Assembly: GCA_017632155.1 (NCBI GenBank)
Contig: JAGBRZ010000068.1
Location: 1 to 38,727 of the forward strand
DNA length: 38,727 nucleotides
Origin: Clostridia bacterium
GTDB taxonomy: Bacteria; Bacillota_A; Clostridia; Oscillospirales; CAG-272
Reading direction: 5' to 3'
Part shown: one piece after another, positions 31,101 to 38,586 of the stretch
Position numbering within the stretch: position 1 is the first letter of the stretch
Layout: every line of letters starts with the position of its first letter
Made by a program: the position numbers and the translations under genes
The notes under the pieces: generated by a model
Databases searched by the model: none
What the model was told of the DNA's origin: nothing
What the model saw: only the letters and a program-made list of their open reading frames with translations

Positions 31101-34100
31101 GAGGTCAACGATGATCCGCATAAAATGCTTGGGGTGGATAATGTATTCGTTTTTGTAACGGGAACAAAGAATAATCCACAAATAAGCAAAGTGGCAAGGT
31201 TTCAGGTTGAAACCGATACAGAAATGGAAATTATAAAGGAGAATCTATATGAAAGAGGGTCGTTCTCGAATCCTTATTATTCGTTCCTTATCGAAGAAGG
31301 ACTTGCAAGAGAGTACAGTAAAAAGAGTGCTTTCGATTATAATGAATACGCACAAAAAGCACGGAGAGGAAGCGGCGGAACAGAAAGCGACCGAGCTTAT
31401 GGAGATCGTGGAATCGAGCAGAACGGAAACGGAGCTTTTGAACAAACTCAATCAAATGAAATAGCACCGATCAAGGAAGCATCGAAAGATGGTTCCTTTT
31501 TTGATGGCAACGCAAAGCAATCTCTTTCCGCAATAGACGAAGCTCCGAAGCATTACGGAAACTACAACGTATTCGGCAAGGATATTGCGCTTGAAGCTCC
31601 TATACAAGAGGATATTTCCAAAACGGAACAAAATGTTTACAAAGCAGAACAAGTTGCGGACTTTGCGCCCATGGCGGAAGACCTTGAGCCCGCTGCGCAA
31701 GACATCGGACCCGTGGCGGAAGATGCAAAAACAGGTCAAATGAGTGAGAGTTTTGATGATCAAAACGCTATCCGTTACAATTTGGACGGTTATAGTCAAC
31801 ATCAAAAAGATAATTGGAAAAACAGTAAGCGGATCGTGTTGTGCGAAGGTATCGAGCATTTCCGACAGTTTGTCAGGAACGCCTTAAGCGGAAATACACA
31901 AACGAATAAAAAAATGTACTTTGGTACGATTTCTTCCAAGTTGGCTGAGGATATTGAAAATGCGACAGGTGCTAATGTAAAAGGCTACAATCTTTCGTTG
32001 GCAGAGGGAGAGATCAGAAAGATCAGCAAAAGTCACGGTGACGAAAAAACAGAGGCGCAAAGAGGGCAGAGGGCAATTACAGAAGATGATTATTTGAATA
32101 TTCCTCAAATAGTTCAATCTCCCGATAGTATTACTCTTTCTCCTAAACTCTATGAAGGAAAACCTGTAGTTGAGTTTAGAAAAACGAATGGTAACGAAAC
32201 AAGTACAGTTGCCGCAGTGGTATCGGATAAGCGTCTTGATCTGTTTGTACAGACGACCTTTATCAATAAAAAATCGGGAGACATAGCCACCCCGAAATCT
32301 GTACAAGCCGATTCCTTTACGCCCAAAGCGACTGGTGGGACTGCTCCCGTTGATACATCAAATGTATCTACTGATAGTATATCCCAAAACGCGCCGAATG
32401 TCAATATAAATTCTCAAAATTCTTCAGATATTCAAGATATCGGTCCTGTTGGTGAGAGCGAGGCAAAGAAGTCTGATGGCGTACAGAGAAAATGGGTCGG
32501 AACGGCAACAGACAGCCAAGCTGTCGACGGTAAGATATTGCCCGATGACTTAAACCAAGAGCTAATGCACTATCAGCCTATATCTAACAAGAAAACGTTA
32601 GGTAAAGCAAACACAAGGCTTGACAGCATGGGGTACGATGCGTCTATTACTTATTTCAATAGCCAATTTGCTAACAAGAGAACAACCGTAGAGGATATTG
32701 TTTTAGGCGAACGATTGATACAAGAAGCAATCAAGCGCGGCGATACTCAAACGGCAGGTAAACTCATTGAGGACGTTGCTATTCTTGGTACAGAACTAGG
32801 TCAAAAGGTTCAGGCATTGTCTATCATTAAGCGTTTAACTCCCGAAGGACAGTTGCGAATGTTGCAGAGAACAGTCGAGCGAGGTAAGACTAAAGGTGAC
32901 AAGGCTTTTGAGGGCGTTGAAATAACGCAGGAAATGATAGACCATATCCTAAAGACATACGGCAAAGACGGAACATTCGACCAAGCAGAGCTAAATAAAG
33001 CCGTCGAAGATGTTAAGCAGCAGATCGCCGATAAAATGAAAGTAACGAATCTCGAAAAGGTAAACGCATGGCGTTACTTGTCTATGCTCGGAAATCCGAA
33101 AACGCATATTAGAAACCTTGTTTCAAACGTAGCTATGCGCGGAACATTGGCGGCGAAAAACGCAGTTGCAAGAACTATAGAAACCTTTGCGCCTGTTGAA
33201 AATCGAACAAAGACGTGGAAACGCGCGTCCGAAGATGTAAAGAGTTTTTCAAAAAATACCGCCGTAGAAATGAAAGACACTCTTTCCGACGGTGGAAAAT
33301 ACTCCGAGGAAGCAGGCATTAAGGCAAAGAGAGCGACATTTAAAAACAAGGTGCTTAATGGCGTATATAATCTTAACAATGATTTGCTGAGTAAAGAAGA
33401 TTGGTGGTTTAGTAAGCCTGTGTTTGAAAAATCGTTAAGCGAATACTTAACCGCAAACGGTATCAACACAGCGGCAGATATAGCCAACAATCCCGAAGTC
33501 GTAGAAAAGGCAAAGCAATACGCTATTGAGCAATCGCAGATAGCAACATTCCGTCAGTATTCTTGGTTAGCAAACAAGATAAGCGAAATGGAAAAGCATA
33601 ACACGGCTACCAATATTGCGTTGGGCGCGGTGCTTCCGTTCAAGAGAACGCCTATCAATATCGCAAAGACGGCTCTTAATTATTCTCCGCTCGGCTTCAC
33701 AAAAACCTTGACTTATGATATTTCGCAGGTCAAAAACGGAAAAATGGAAGCAAGTACATTAGTGGATCACCTATCGCAAAACCTTACGGGAACAGCTTTA
33801 ACATTGGTCGGTTATCTGTTGGCAAGCGCGGGATTTATTAACGGCGCAGGTGGCGACGACAAAGAGGGCAAATACGATTATCAGCTTGGCGAACAAGCGT
33901 ACTCTATCAATATTGGCGACTCTACGTTCTCGTTGAGTTGGCTTTCTCCCGTTGCTATGCCGTTATTTGTGGGCGCAAACGCATACGAACAGCTTGTTGA
34001 GGGCAAAGAGTGGAACGGAGACGTTGTAGTCGAGACTTTGGCGCAAACGCTTGACCCGTTGAGCGAAATGTCCTTTTTGTCGAGCTTGGACGACGTGCTT

Positions 34101-35174
34101 TCGTCTTACGATAGCGGTATTGAAAAATTCGCGGGTATCGGTCAATCAATGGCACAAAACTATGTATCACAGTTTGTTCCTACGCTTTCAAGTCAAGTAG
34201 CGGCGGTAATGGACGATACCAAAAGGACGACCAAAGTCGCAGGAGATAGCGATTTTAAATTTATTGACGAGACAATAAACAATCTCAAATACAAGATACC
34301 AGGGTTACGCAATACACTTGAGCCATCTATAGATATATGGGGCAACGAGATCAAGCAGACCGAAAACATTATGGGCAGAGCTTTTGAATCGTTTCTTGCT
34401 CCTTATTCCCGAAAAGAAAATATTGCGTCGGAAGTGGACGCAGAACTCAAAACCTTGTATAGCGAGACGGGAGACGACGGGCTTATTCCGTCAATTCCTT
34501 ATAACTACGTCAATTACAAGAACGAAAAATATGAAATGTCCGCAGAAGATTATACAGCGTATAAGAAAACCTACGGACAGACCGCATATGAACTCTTGGA
34601 AGAACTGTTCAATACCGACACATATCAATATGCTTCTGCTGAGGAAAGAGCCGATATGGTTAATAAGGTTTACGACTACGCAAGAGACGAAGCGAAGCGC
34701 GAACTTCTCACTAAATACGGCATTGAGTATACAAACGCTACACTTGACGGTGAGGAATACTACAAAGAAAATTCTATCTACGGTGCGATAGAAAATGATA
34801 TGACCGCAGACGAATACGAGATTTATAGGCAATCCCCCGAAAAATCCGCCGTTGTAAAGGCTATCGGCGGCTACAAAGCCTACAAGACGTATTCAAGCGA
34901 GCTGTACGATATCAAGGCAGACAAGGACGAGAACGGCGATACGATAAGCGGCAGCCGAAAGAAAAAGGTCATTGAGTACATCAACGGTCTTGACGCGGAT
35001 TACGGAGAAAAGATAATCCTTTTTAAGAGCGAATACAAGTCGGACAATACCTATAACAGAGATATCCTCGAATATCTGAACAGCCGTGAGGATATTTCCT
35101 ATGAGGAAATGGTCGCGATACTTACGGAGCTTGGCTTTAAGATAGGCTCTGACGGCAAGACGGTAACGTGGTAA
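28113..35174 (+). CDS. giant polyvalent internal-virion protein with metallopeptidase-like and nuclease-like modules
   Basis: A protein of about 2353 residues, the largest of the genome. An ATG two codons upstream (28107) is an alternative; CGAGGT is better spaced for 28113. Order: a helical N-terminus; a hydrophobic Gly/Ala-rich stretch at about 150-235 (VAAIIATGGIAGAAGATAAG), suited to membrane insertion; a metallopeptidase-like domain with VVGHEITHVLEG (HEITH near 597) and AELTADLIGDYL near 648. Modules at about 728-900, 944-1085 and 1222-1390 each begin with a (K/R)Y(S/N)L motif. The third resembles phage Barnase/EndoU/ColicinE5-like nuclease domains (AQRGQRAITEDDYLNIPQIV, FVQTTFINKK). 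From about 1455 on lies a region like large polyvalent protein domains (WRYLSMLGNPKTHIRNLVSN) and a helical tail. Probably packaged and ejected with the DNA. Confidence 0.8.
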   Translation: MSFISDYENARKKLQANRLKNISKKGNTPIVAPTAEELTKQEKKDGGWFKSGAFDDGYDFGDITKSLVSTVGDFGINAAKGVVGMVEGITDLAMYGMGALEEAGAIRSGASIVGSGSIKDAAKWNMTEDIFSGVEEATNKNSFFDDKMDSVSQGIGQVAAIIATGGIAGAAGATAAGASAITTGVMGASSMGSGMSEAYQSGATDKEAVTYGVISGVVDAGTEMLFGGLGKTVKAVGLSKGVSSLDDVFAKKLSSKISNQTAKTLTEFGVKASAEGFEEVLAGVGSAVGKKLTYMSEEKLSQLIKDERLLDQFVVGAVTSGVMQSGIVPKTKSGSLRESIETGRDFIDGFTANEQKVLDSVYNERVAEAEKDGKKLTKKEKNEIYDQVQKELKKGYISTDTIESVLGGDTYKTYRDTVSSEDALINEYEELRKMKKGEMNDIQQDRLAELKAMNLTDTTKRDSLKEQLRKEVYGQLTRDVKGKTQTDNYLLESYNEQARRGKAFEADVSKYSDEQAAVVQKAIDSGILNNTKRTHEFVDMIAKISADKGVPFDFANNEKIKESGFALDGRAVNGYVTKDGITLNVNSSKTLNTVVGHEITHVLEGTELYGALQTAAIEYAKAKGEYDSRYKALESLYKNVEGTDIDAELTADLIGDYLFTDEDFIRKLSAEHRNVFQKIYDEIKYLCKIATAGSKEARQLEKVKRVFDKVYRENVKAKENTAEGGVKYSLCAFDDGQRFVNIETDQKLFDGLSVKEQTDLATKIIKERFQGKVIGIENKAFVNGNTVDEFTHPAKHLEPDIYEAKMRASTELDNLMDAGFGFRNEADGKYGHTHLDAVGGFDYFDVIFKVGTEYYQGVINIKNINRGKLLKDITKIRNITQDMTSRYGDNPSYAFLRDASMNSISQNSEKSTENQKNSLSAENADIAPIGNYNVSGENVEAKYSLDKYTEKQYNDFGWARDAEAITKNELDDLYSKIQEKGSLKRFPRSSTGEAIIEVNDDPHKMLGVDNVFVFVTGTKNNPQISKVARFQVETDTEMEIIKENLYERGSFSNPYYSFLIEEGLAREYSKKSAFDYNEYAQKARRGSGGTESDRAYGDRGIEQNGNGAFEQTQSNEIAPIKEASKDGSFFDGNAKQSLSAIDEAPKHYGNYNVFGKDIALEAPIQEDISKTEQNVYKAEQVADFAPMAEDLEPAAQDIGPVAEDAKTGQMSESFDDQNAIRYNLDGYSQHQKDNWKNSKRIVLCEGIEHFRQFVRNALSGNTQTNKKMYFGTISSKLAEDIENATGANVKGYNLSLAEGEIRKISKSHGDEKTEAQRGQRAITEDDYLNIPQIVQSPDSITLSPKLYEGKPVVEFRKTNGNETSTVAAVVSDKRLDLFVQTTFINKKSGDIATPKSVQADSFTPKATGGTAPVDTSNVSTDSISQNAPNVNINSQNSSDIQDIGPVGESEAKKSDGVQRKWVGTATDSQAVDGKILPDDLNQELMHYQPISNKKTLGKANTRLDSMGYDASITYFNSQFANKRTTVEDIVLGERLIQEAIKRGDTQTAGKLIEDVAILGTELGQKVQALSIIKRLTPEGQLRMLQRTVERGKTKGDKAFEGVEITQEMIDHILKTYGKDGTFDQAELNKAVEDVKQQIADKMKVTNLEKVNAWRYLSMLGNPKTHIRNLVSNVAMRGTLAAKNAVARTIETFAPVENRTKTWKRASEDVKSFSKNTAVEMKDTLSDGGKYSEEAGIKAKRATFKNKVLNGVYNLNNDLLSKEDWWFSKPVFEKSLSEYLTANGINTAADIANNPEVVEKAKQYAIEQSQIATFRQYSWLANKISEMEKHNTATNIALGAVLPFKRTPINIAKTALNYSPLGFTKTLTYDISQVKNGKMEASTLVDHLSQNLTGTALTLVGYLLASAGFINGAGGDDKEGKYDYQLGEQAYSINIGDSTFSLSWLSPVAMPLFVGANAYEQLVEGKEWNGDVVVETLAQTLDPLSEMSFLSSLDDVLSSYDSGIEKFAGIGQSMAQNYVSQFVPTLSSQVAAVMDDTKRTTKVAGDSDFKFIDETINNLKYKIPGLRNTLEPSIDIWGNEIKQTENIMGRAFESFLAPYSRKENIASEVDAELKTLYSETGDDGLIPSIPYNYVNYKNEKYEMSAEDYTAYKKTYGQTAYELLEELFNTDTYQYASAEERADMVNKVYDYARDEAKRELLTKYGIEYTNATLDGEEYYKENSIYGAIENDMTADEYEIYRQSPEKSAVVKAIGGYKAYKTYSSELYDIKADKDENGDTISGSRKKKVIEYINGLDADYGEKIILFKSEYKSDNTYNRDILEYLNSREDISYEEMVAILTELGFKIGSDGKTVTW

Positions 35175-35186
35175 GGAGAGAAAAGC

Positions 35187-36596
35187 ATGAGCAGTAAACA
35201 AGACGTAACATATACAAGAACAGCCGCCGATTTTGAACGAAAGTACAATTTCGGCAGGAGCTTTTCAGAAATATTGGGCATCGCCAACGATGCCCAAACC
35301 CACGCCTATAACGCGGAAGAAATAGCAAAGCGCGTTGAAGCAAAGGTGCTTGATGTTGAAGCAAAGGTGCTTAATATTGATGTTCTCGAAAAACTCAACG
35401 TATCGGCAGGAACTATCGAGCTAAAATCGAAAGGGCTGAGCATACAAAGCGAGTACTTTTCTCTTTCTGCCGAAAACGGCATTAAGACAACAAGGGGGAA
35501 TATCGGTCTTTGGGATATATCCGAAAACGGCATATTAAAATATACCGATAATTACTTTGTAAGATTTAATGCGCCTATAAATCAAACCGATGATGTATTA
35601 ATTGTTGCAAAACAGTCAGACGGCGTGGTTACGGACATTCCTTTTTATCTTAAAGCCGACGGCACGGTAAAAATGAATAAGGGTATTATCGGTGAGGACA
35701 TTGATGTTTACGGAACGATACGGGCAAAAGAAATAAGCTCATATACAGACGATACATGGAACGAAACGGCGAAGATATATTACGATAACCGCTATTTTTA
35801 TTTTGAAGTCACGAATCATGCGACCAATTCGCAAGCTGGCTTGAAAATTTATAGAGACGACAACGACGTGTATGCAAAGACCAGTACATTATATGCAGAA
35901 GATGAGGCAAATTGGTCCGAAGTTATATGTTATTCGGCCAAGGCAGAAATTTTCTCTACCGATACTATTTTTTTAAATTCTCCATATTTTAGCTGTGTTA
36001 CAAATCACGGTGCTTTTCGAGGCGAATATATATTCCGGGATAATGTTAGTTTTAATAATAGTGTTTCCTTTAAGAAGGAAGAAAAAGAAGTAACTATAAT
36101 TGGCGAAGACGCCATTAGAATAGGCAACGCTACCTCTAAAAAAGTTTCTACCTTTAATATGAATGACAATTTAACAATTTATTCGCAAACTGGAATGTGG
36201 TTTGGTGTAGAAAATGGCTATACAGGTGTTTTAGCGGGGTCGTGGCGGCTTGATTCGGGCGCGACTGTAACGTCCGACAGAAACCGTAAGCACGATATTA
36301 AAGATATGCCGAGTGAATACAGAATACTATTTGACAATCTTCGCCCTGTAATACACAAATACGATAACGGAACGTCTAACAGATACCATACTGCATTTAT
36401 CGCGCAAGAGGTAGACGAAGCGATAACAAAGGCAGGGCTTACGAGACAAGACTTTGCGGGGTTGTGCATTGAGAACGAGGGCAAAGATAACGAGCTTTGG
36501 AGTTTGCGATATGGGGAGTTTGTCGCGCTTAATACATACGAGATACAAAAATTAAAGAAAGAGCTTGCCGACATAAAGGCAAAAATAGGTGCTTGA
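35187..36596 (+). CDS. tail spike/fibre with C-terminal S74 intramolecular chaperone
   Basis: A 469-residue protein. Residues 1-70 are an attachment/coiled-coil part (AYNAEEIAKRVEAKVLDVEA repeated in form) and the middle is a beta-helix-like region. The last 107 residues are a peptidase S74 chaperone, beginning TVTSDRNRKHDIKDMPSE. Ser363 is at the expected self-cleavage point and Asp364 follows it; the family segments YHTAFIAQEVDEAI and LWSLRYGEFVALNTYEIQKL follow. Such chaperones trimerise and then release themselves. It is the likely receptor-binding or depolymerising spike of the short tail. GGAGAG precedes the ATG. Confidence 0.9.
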   Translation: MSSKQDVTYTRTAADFERKYNFGRSFSEILGIANDAQTHAYNAEEIAKRVEAKVLDVEAKVLNIDVLEKLNVSAGTIELKSKGLSIQSEYFSLSAENGIKTTRGNIGLWDISENGILKYTDNYFVRFNAPINQTDDVLIVAKQSDGVVTDIPFYLKADGTVKMNKGIIGEDIDVYGTIRAKEISSYTDDTWNETAKIYYDNRYFYFEVTNHATNSQAGLKIYRDDNDVYAKTSTLYAEDEANWSEVICYSAKAEIFSTDTIFLNSPYFSCVTNHGAFRGEYIFRDNVSFNNSVSFKKEEKEVTIIGEDAIRIGNATSKKVSTFNMNDNLTIYSQTGMWFGVENGYTGVLAGSWRLDSGATVTSDRNRKHDIKDMPSEYRILFDNLRPVIHKYDNGTSNRYHTAFIAQEVDEAITKAGLTRQDFAGLCIENEGKDNELWSLRYGEFVALNTYEIQKLKKELADIKAKIGA

Positions 36597-36597
36597 T

Positions 36598-36891
36598 ATG
36601 GAAAATAATAAACCCGTAAAGCCGTTCGTTCTGCGAAAAGAGGAAGCAGAGAACGGCATTTTTAATGCCGTTGCGGAATCGGCTCAAACAATTCCGTGGT
36701 GTTCGATTGAAGATATCTTGACGAATCTTTTACATCAAGTAAGAGCGCAGGCAGAGAACGAGCGAGCAATAGCAAAACAGAGCTACGACAAGGCAATAGA
36801 GGAATACAACGCGAAAGAAGCTAAGAAAGAAGCGGTAAAAGAAGCGGTAAAAGAAGCCGAGAAAGAGGTGTCGGAATGCACAACACAATAA
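36598..36891 (+). CDS. hypothetical small charged protein
   Basis: A 97-residue protein starting MENNKPVKPFVLRKEEAENG, with a helical end built on KEAVKEAVKEAEKEVSE. The frame can also begin at GTG 36589, overlapping the spike gene. The ATG at 36598 is chosen, though its ribosome site is weak. It overlaps the next gene by 16 bases. It lies between the spike and the holin-like protein. Unknown function; perhaps a tail or lysis accessory factor. Confidence 0.62.
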   Translation: MENNKPVKPFVLRKEEAENGIFNAVAESAQTIPWCSIEDILTNLLHQVRAQAENERAIAKQSYDKAIEEYNAKEAKKEAVKEAVKEAEKEVSECTTQ

Positions 36892-37136
36892 TCACAATAG
36901 CAAGTCTTTTGACGGCATTGGGCGTGATTTCTGCTTTTGTGTTCAAATGGTATAAATGGTATTTGAGACAAGAGAAGCAAGACGAAGAGATCAAGCGTAT
37001 AAAAGAAGAAAACACTTTGATATGCTATGCGCTTTCTGCGTGTTTAGACGGACTTCAACAGCTCGGGGCAAATCATACTGTGCCTATCGCAAAAAACAAG
37101 CTCGACAAATATCTAAATCAGCAAGCGCACAAGTGA
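36876..37136 (+). CDS. holin-like protein with one membrane helix
   Basis: An 86-residue protein. Residues 3-23 are a hydrophobic helix (TIITIASLLTALGVISAFVF), followed by a basic, tryptophan-containing stretch, a coiled coil (RQEKQDEEIKRIKEENTLI) and a soluble tail ending NKLDKYLNQQAHK. Proteins of this shape sit in the lysis position of many Clostridia phages. Single-helix holins of the BhlA/UviB kind have a similar outline. Holin activity is inference. Confidence 0.68.
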   Translation: MHNTIITIASLLTALGVISAFVFKWYKWYLRQEKQDEEIKRIKEENTLICYALSACLDGLQQLGANHTVPIAKNKLDKYLNQQAHK

Positions 37137-37145
37137 GGTATTATT

Positions 37146-37757
37146 ATGAATCTATATAATGCTATGAGCGAGTGTCTGTCTCTTGAAAGATATTACGTAC
37201 ATTGTGAAAACGGCGGGGATTTCTTCATCAAGTGCGAGGACGGAACGCTAAAAATATTCTTTGAATGGTCGGACGGTCGAGAGGATTGGAGAAATAATTT
37301 CAAATTCCTTGTTATTCCGTGGAAGCCTTATAAGAGCATGAAAAAGCCGTGGCTCTGTCACCGTGGCTTTTTAAAGGTGTGGAAGTCAATCAAGCCTTAT
37401 ATCGAGGAACGCATACATATTCCTGAGATCCGCAAGATTGAAATTGTCGGCTATTCTCACGGTGCAGCTCTTGCGTTGCTCTGTTATGAGTATTGCGTGT
37501 TCAATCGTCCCGACGTTGAGATTAAAGGCGTAGGCTTCGGCTGTCCTCGCGTCTTTTGGGGAATCGTGCCGAAAAAGGTAAAAGAGCGATTCAAGAATTT
37601 TCTTGTCGTTAGGAATGGTTACGATATAGTTACTCACGTTCCCCCAGCTATTTTTGGCTACCGTCACGTTTCGGAAGTCTTAAAAATCGGCAAAGGGAAA
37701 AGCGAGGGATTGATCGATGACCATAGGGAAGAGAATTATATAAATCATTTGAAATAA
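37146..37757 (+). CDS. class 3 lipase-like alpha/beta hydrolase in lysis position
   Basis: A 203-residue protein of the lipase_3 type. The nucleophile elbow is IVGYSHGAALALL with Ser104. Asp160 in VRNGYDIVTHVPP and His193 in IDDHREENYINHL complete a plausible Ser-Asp-His triad in the usual order. The first 95 residues lead into the core through FFEWSDGREDWRNNF and CHRGFLKVWKSI, both common in the family. No signal peptide. It directly follows the holin-like gene, where an endolysin is expected. None of the usual endolysin domains (amidase, NLPC/P60, glycoside hydrolase 25, CHAP) was recognised in the window. It may attack host lipids during lysis. Confidence 0.82.
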   Translation: MNLYNAMSECLSLERYYVHCENGGDFFIKCEDGTLKIFFEWSDGREDWRNNFKFLVIPWKPYKSMKKPWLCHRGFLKVWKSIKPYIEERIHIPEIRKIEIVGYSHGAALALLCYEYCVFNRPDVEIKGVGFGCPRVFWGIVPKKVKERFKNFLVVRNGYDIVTHVPPAIFGYRHVSEVLKIGKGKSEGLIDDHREENYINHLK

Positions 37758-37775
37758 TCTGAGAGGAAAGAACAG

Positions 37776-37824
37776 AAAAAGGGTCGTGCCTTAGCTTTAT
37801 TAAAGCTTTTACACAGCCCTTTTT
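37776..37824. terminator. bidirectional terminator between late operon and leftward block
   Basis: AAAAAGGG (37776-37783) pairs with CCCTTTTT (37817-37824), and an inner AGCTTTA/TAAAGCT palindrome lies in between. T tracts stand on both strands. It ends rightward late transcription and leftward transcription from 38148. Confidence 0.85.
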
Positions 37825-37830
37825 GTATAC

Positions 37831-38148
37831 TTATTTATTGCCGCGCACTTTGATGATCTCTTTTTTTTTCTCGACGGTCTCAAAGAAATATTTAAGCTTT
37901 TCGGGGGAGACGAATACGTCAAGCTCACGCTTTCCATCTGACAATATGTGTAGAATCGTATCGAGCTGACTTTCAATGATATTGGGACGGCATTGGAGGT
38001 CGATGATTAGGTGCTCTACATCTCCGGCGTTTTCAAAATATGATTCTATAAAACACGTGAGTAGATTTTGAGCTAAGTTTATGTAGTGGCTTGCAAGGCT
38101 TGTTGCTTCTTCGATAGTAGTGATTTCTTTTTTTGTATAGTGTGACAT
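37831..38148 (-). CDS. hypothetical protein, paralogue of the gene at 138-482
   Basis: A 105-residue helical protein starting MSHYTKKEITTIEEATSLAS. It shares about half its residues with the product of 138-482, including the start, AQNLL and GKRELDVF. On the circle the two genes flank the DUF6514-like gene, so a duplication has occurred. The ribosome site AAAGGA and the following leader to the ATG match that of the paralogue. No catalytic motif. Unknown function. Confidence 0.75.
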   Translation of the reverse strand: MSHYTKKEITTIEEATSLASHYINLAQNLLTCFIESYFENAGDVEHLIIDLQCRPNIIESQLDTILHILSDGKRELDVFVSPEKLKYFFETVEKKKEIIKVRGNK

Positions 38149-38200
38149 AATAACAGTCCTTTCATATTTTTAGATTTAATGATGTGAAAAGCAGTAACGA

Positions 38201-38228
38201 CAAAAAGCGGAGAGCCGAAGCTCTCCGC
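38201..38228 (-). terminator. intrinsic terminator of the DUF6514-like gene, leftward
   Basis: Read leftward, GCGGAGAGC and GCTCTCCGC form a 9-bp stem with a TTCG tetraloop (38207-38228), followed by TTTTT (38201-38206). This is a textbook terminator. It lies between the two leftward genes, so the paralogue gene at 37831 is reached only by read-through or by a promoter I cannot see. Confidence 0.85.
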
Positions 38229-38236
38229 AAGGGTAT

Positions 38237-38530
38237 TTACGAGGGAATCAAGCTACCTTCCGCGAGGAAATCTTCGAGAACATCGGGAAGATGATCGGGA
38301 TCAAGTTGCTTTTCGGTGCAGACGGTTGCGAGAAGTTGAATTTCTTCAAACTCCGTTGAAACATCTGAAACGAACGCGATCTCTTCTTCTACGGCTCTAA
38401 CGCTTAAGCCGTAGGTGACGTAGGTACCGAGCTCGTCGCTCGTGAGCGTCTCCTGAACGGGTACGTAGCTATAACGCACGTTCTTCTGAAAGACGATTTT
38501 GGGGTTTGATGTGTTGTGATTGTTGGACAT
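38237..38530 (-). CDS. DUF6514-like small protein
   Basis: A 97-residue protein starting MSNNHNTSNPKIVFQKNVRY. Its middle and end (TYVTYGLSVRAVEEEIAFVS followed by DVSTEF, and DPDHLPDVLEDFLAEGS) resemble the DUF6514 family, widespread in Clostridia and their mobile elements, of unknown function. It has a strong AAGGAGG site and is the first gene after the perfect promoter at 38623-38651. The bases just before its start codon (GGACTGTTATT) also precede both paralogue genes. Confidence 0.7.
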   Translation of the reverse strand: MSNNHNTSNPKIVFQKNVRYSYVPVQETLTSDELGTYVTYGLSVRAVEEEIAFVSDVSTEFEEIQLLATVCTEKQLDPDHLPDVLEDFLAEGSLIPS

Positions 38531-38586
38531 AATAACAGTCCCTCCTTAAAAATAATATTTGTAATCAGCTAATTACATACATTCGT

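Noticed and set aside
34384..34791. 135-codon plus-strand frame within the giant protein gene in another frame
   Set aside because: Fully nested in a longer gene, no ribosome site, R/K/T-rich out-of-frame composition.
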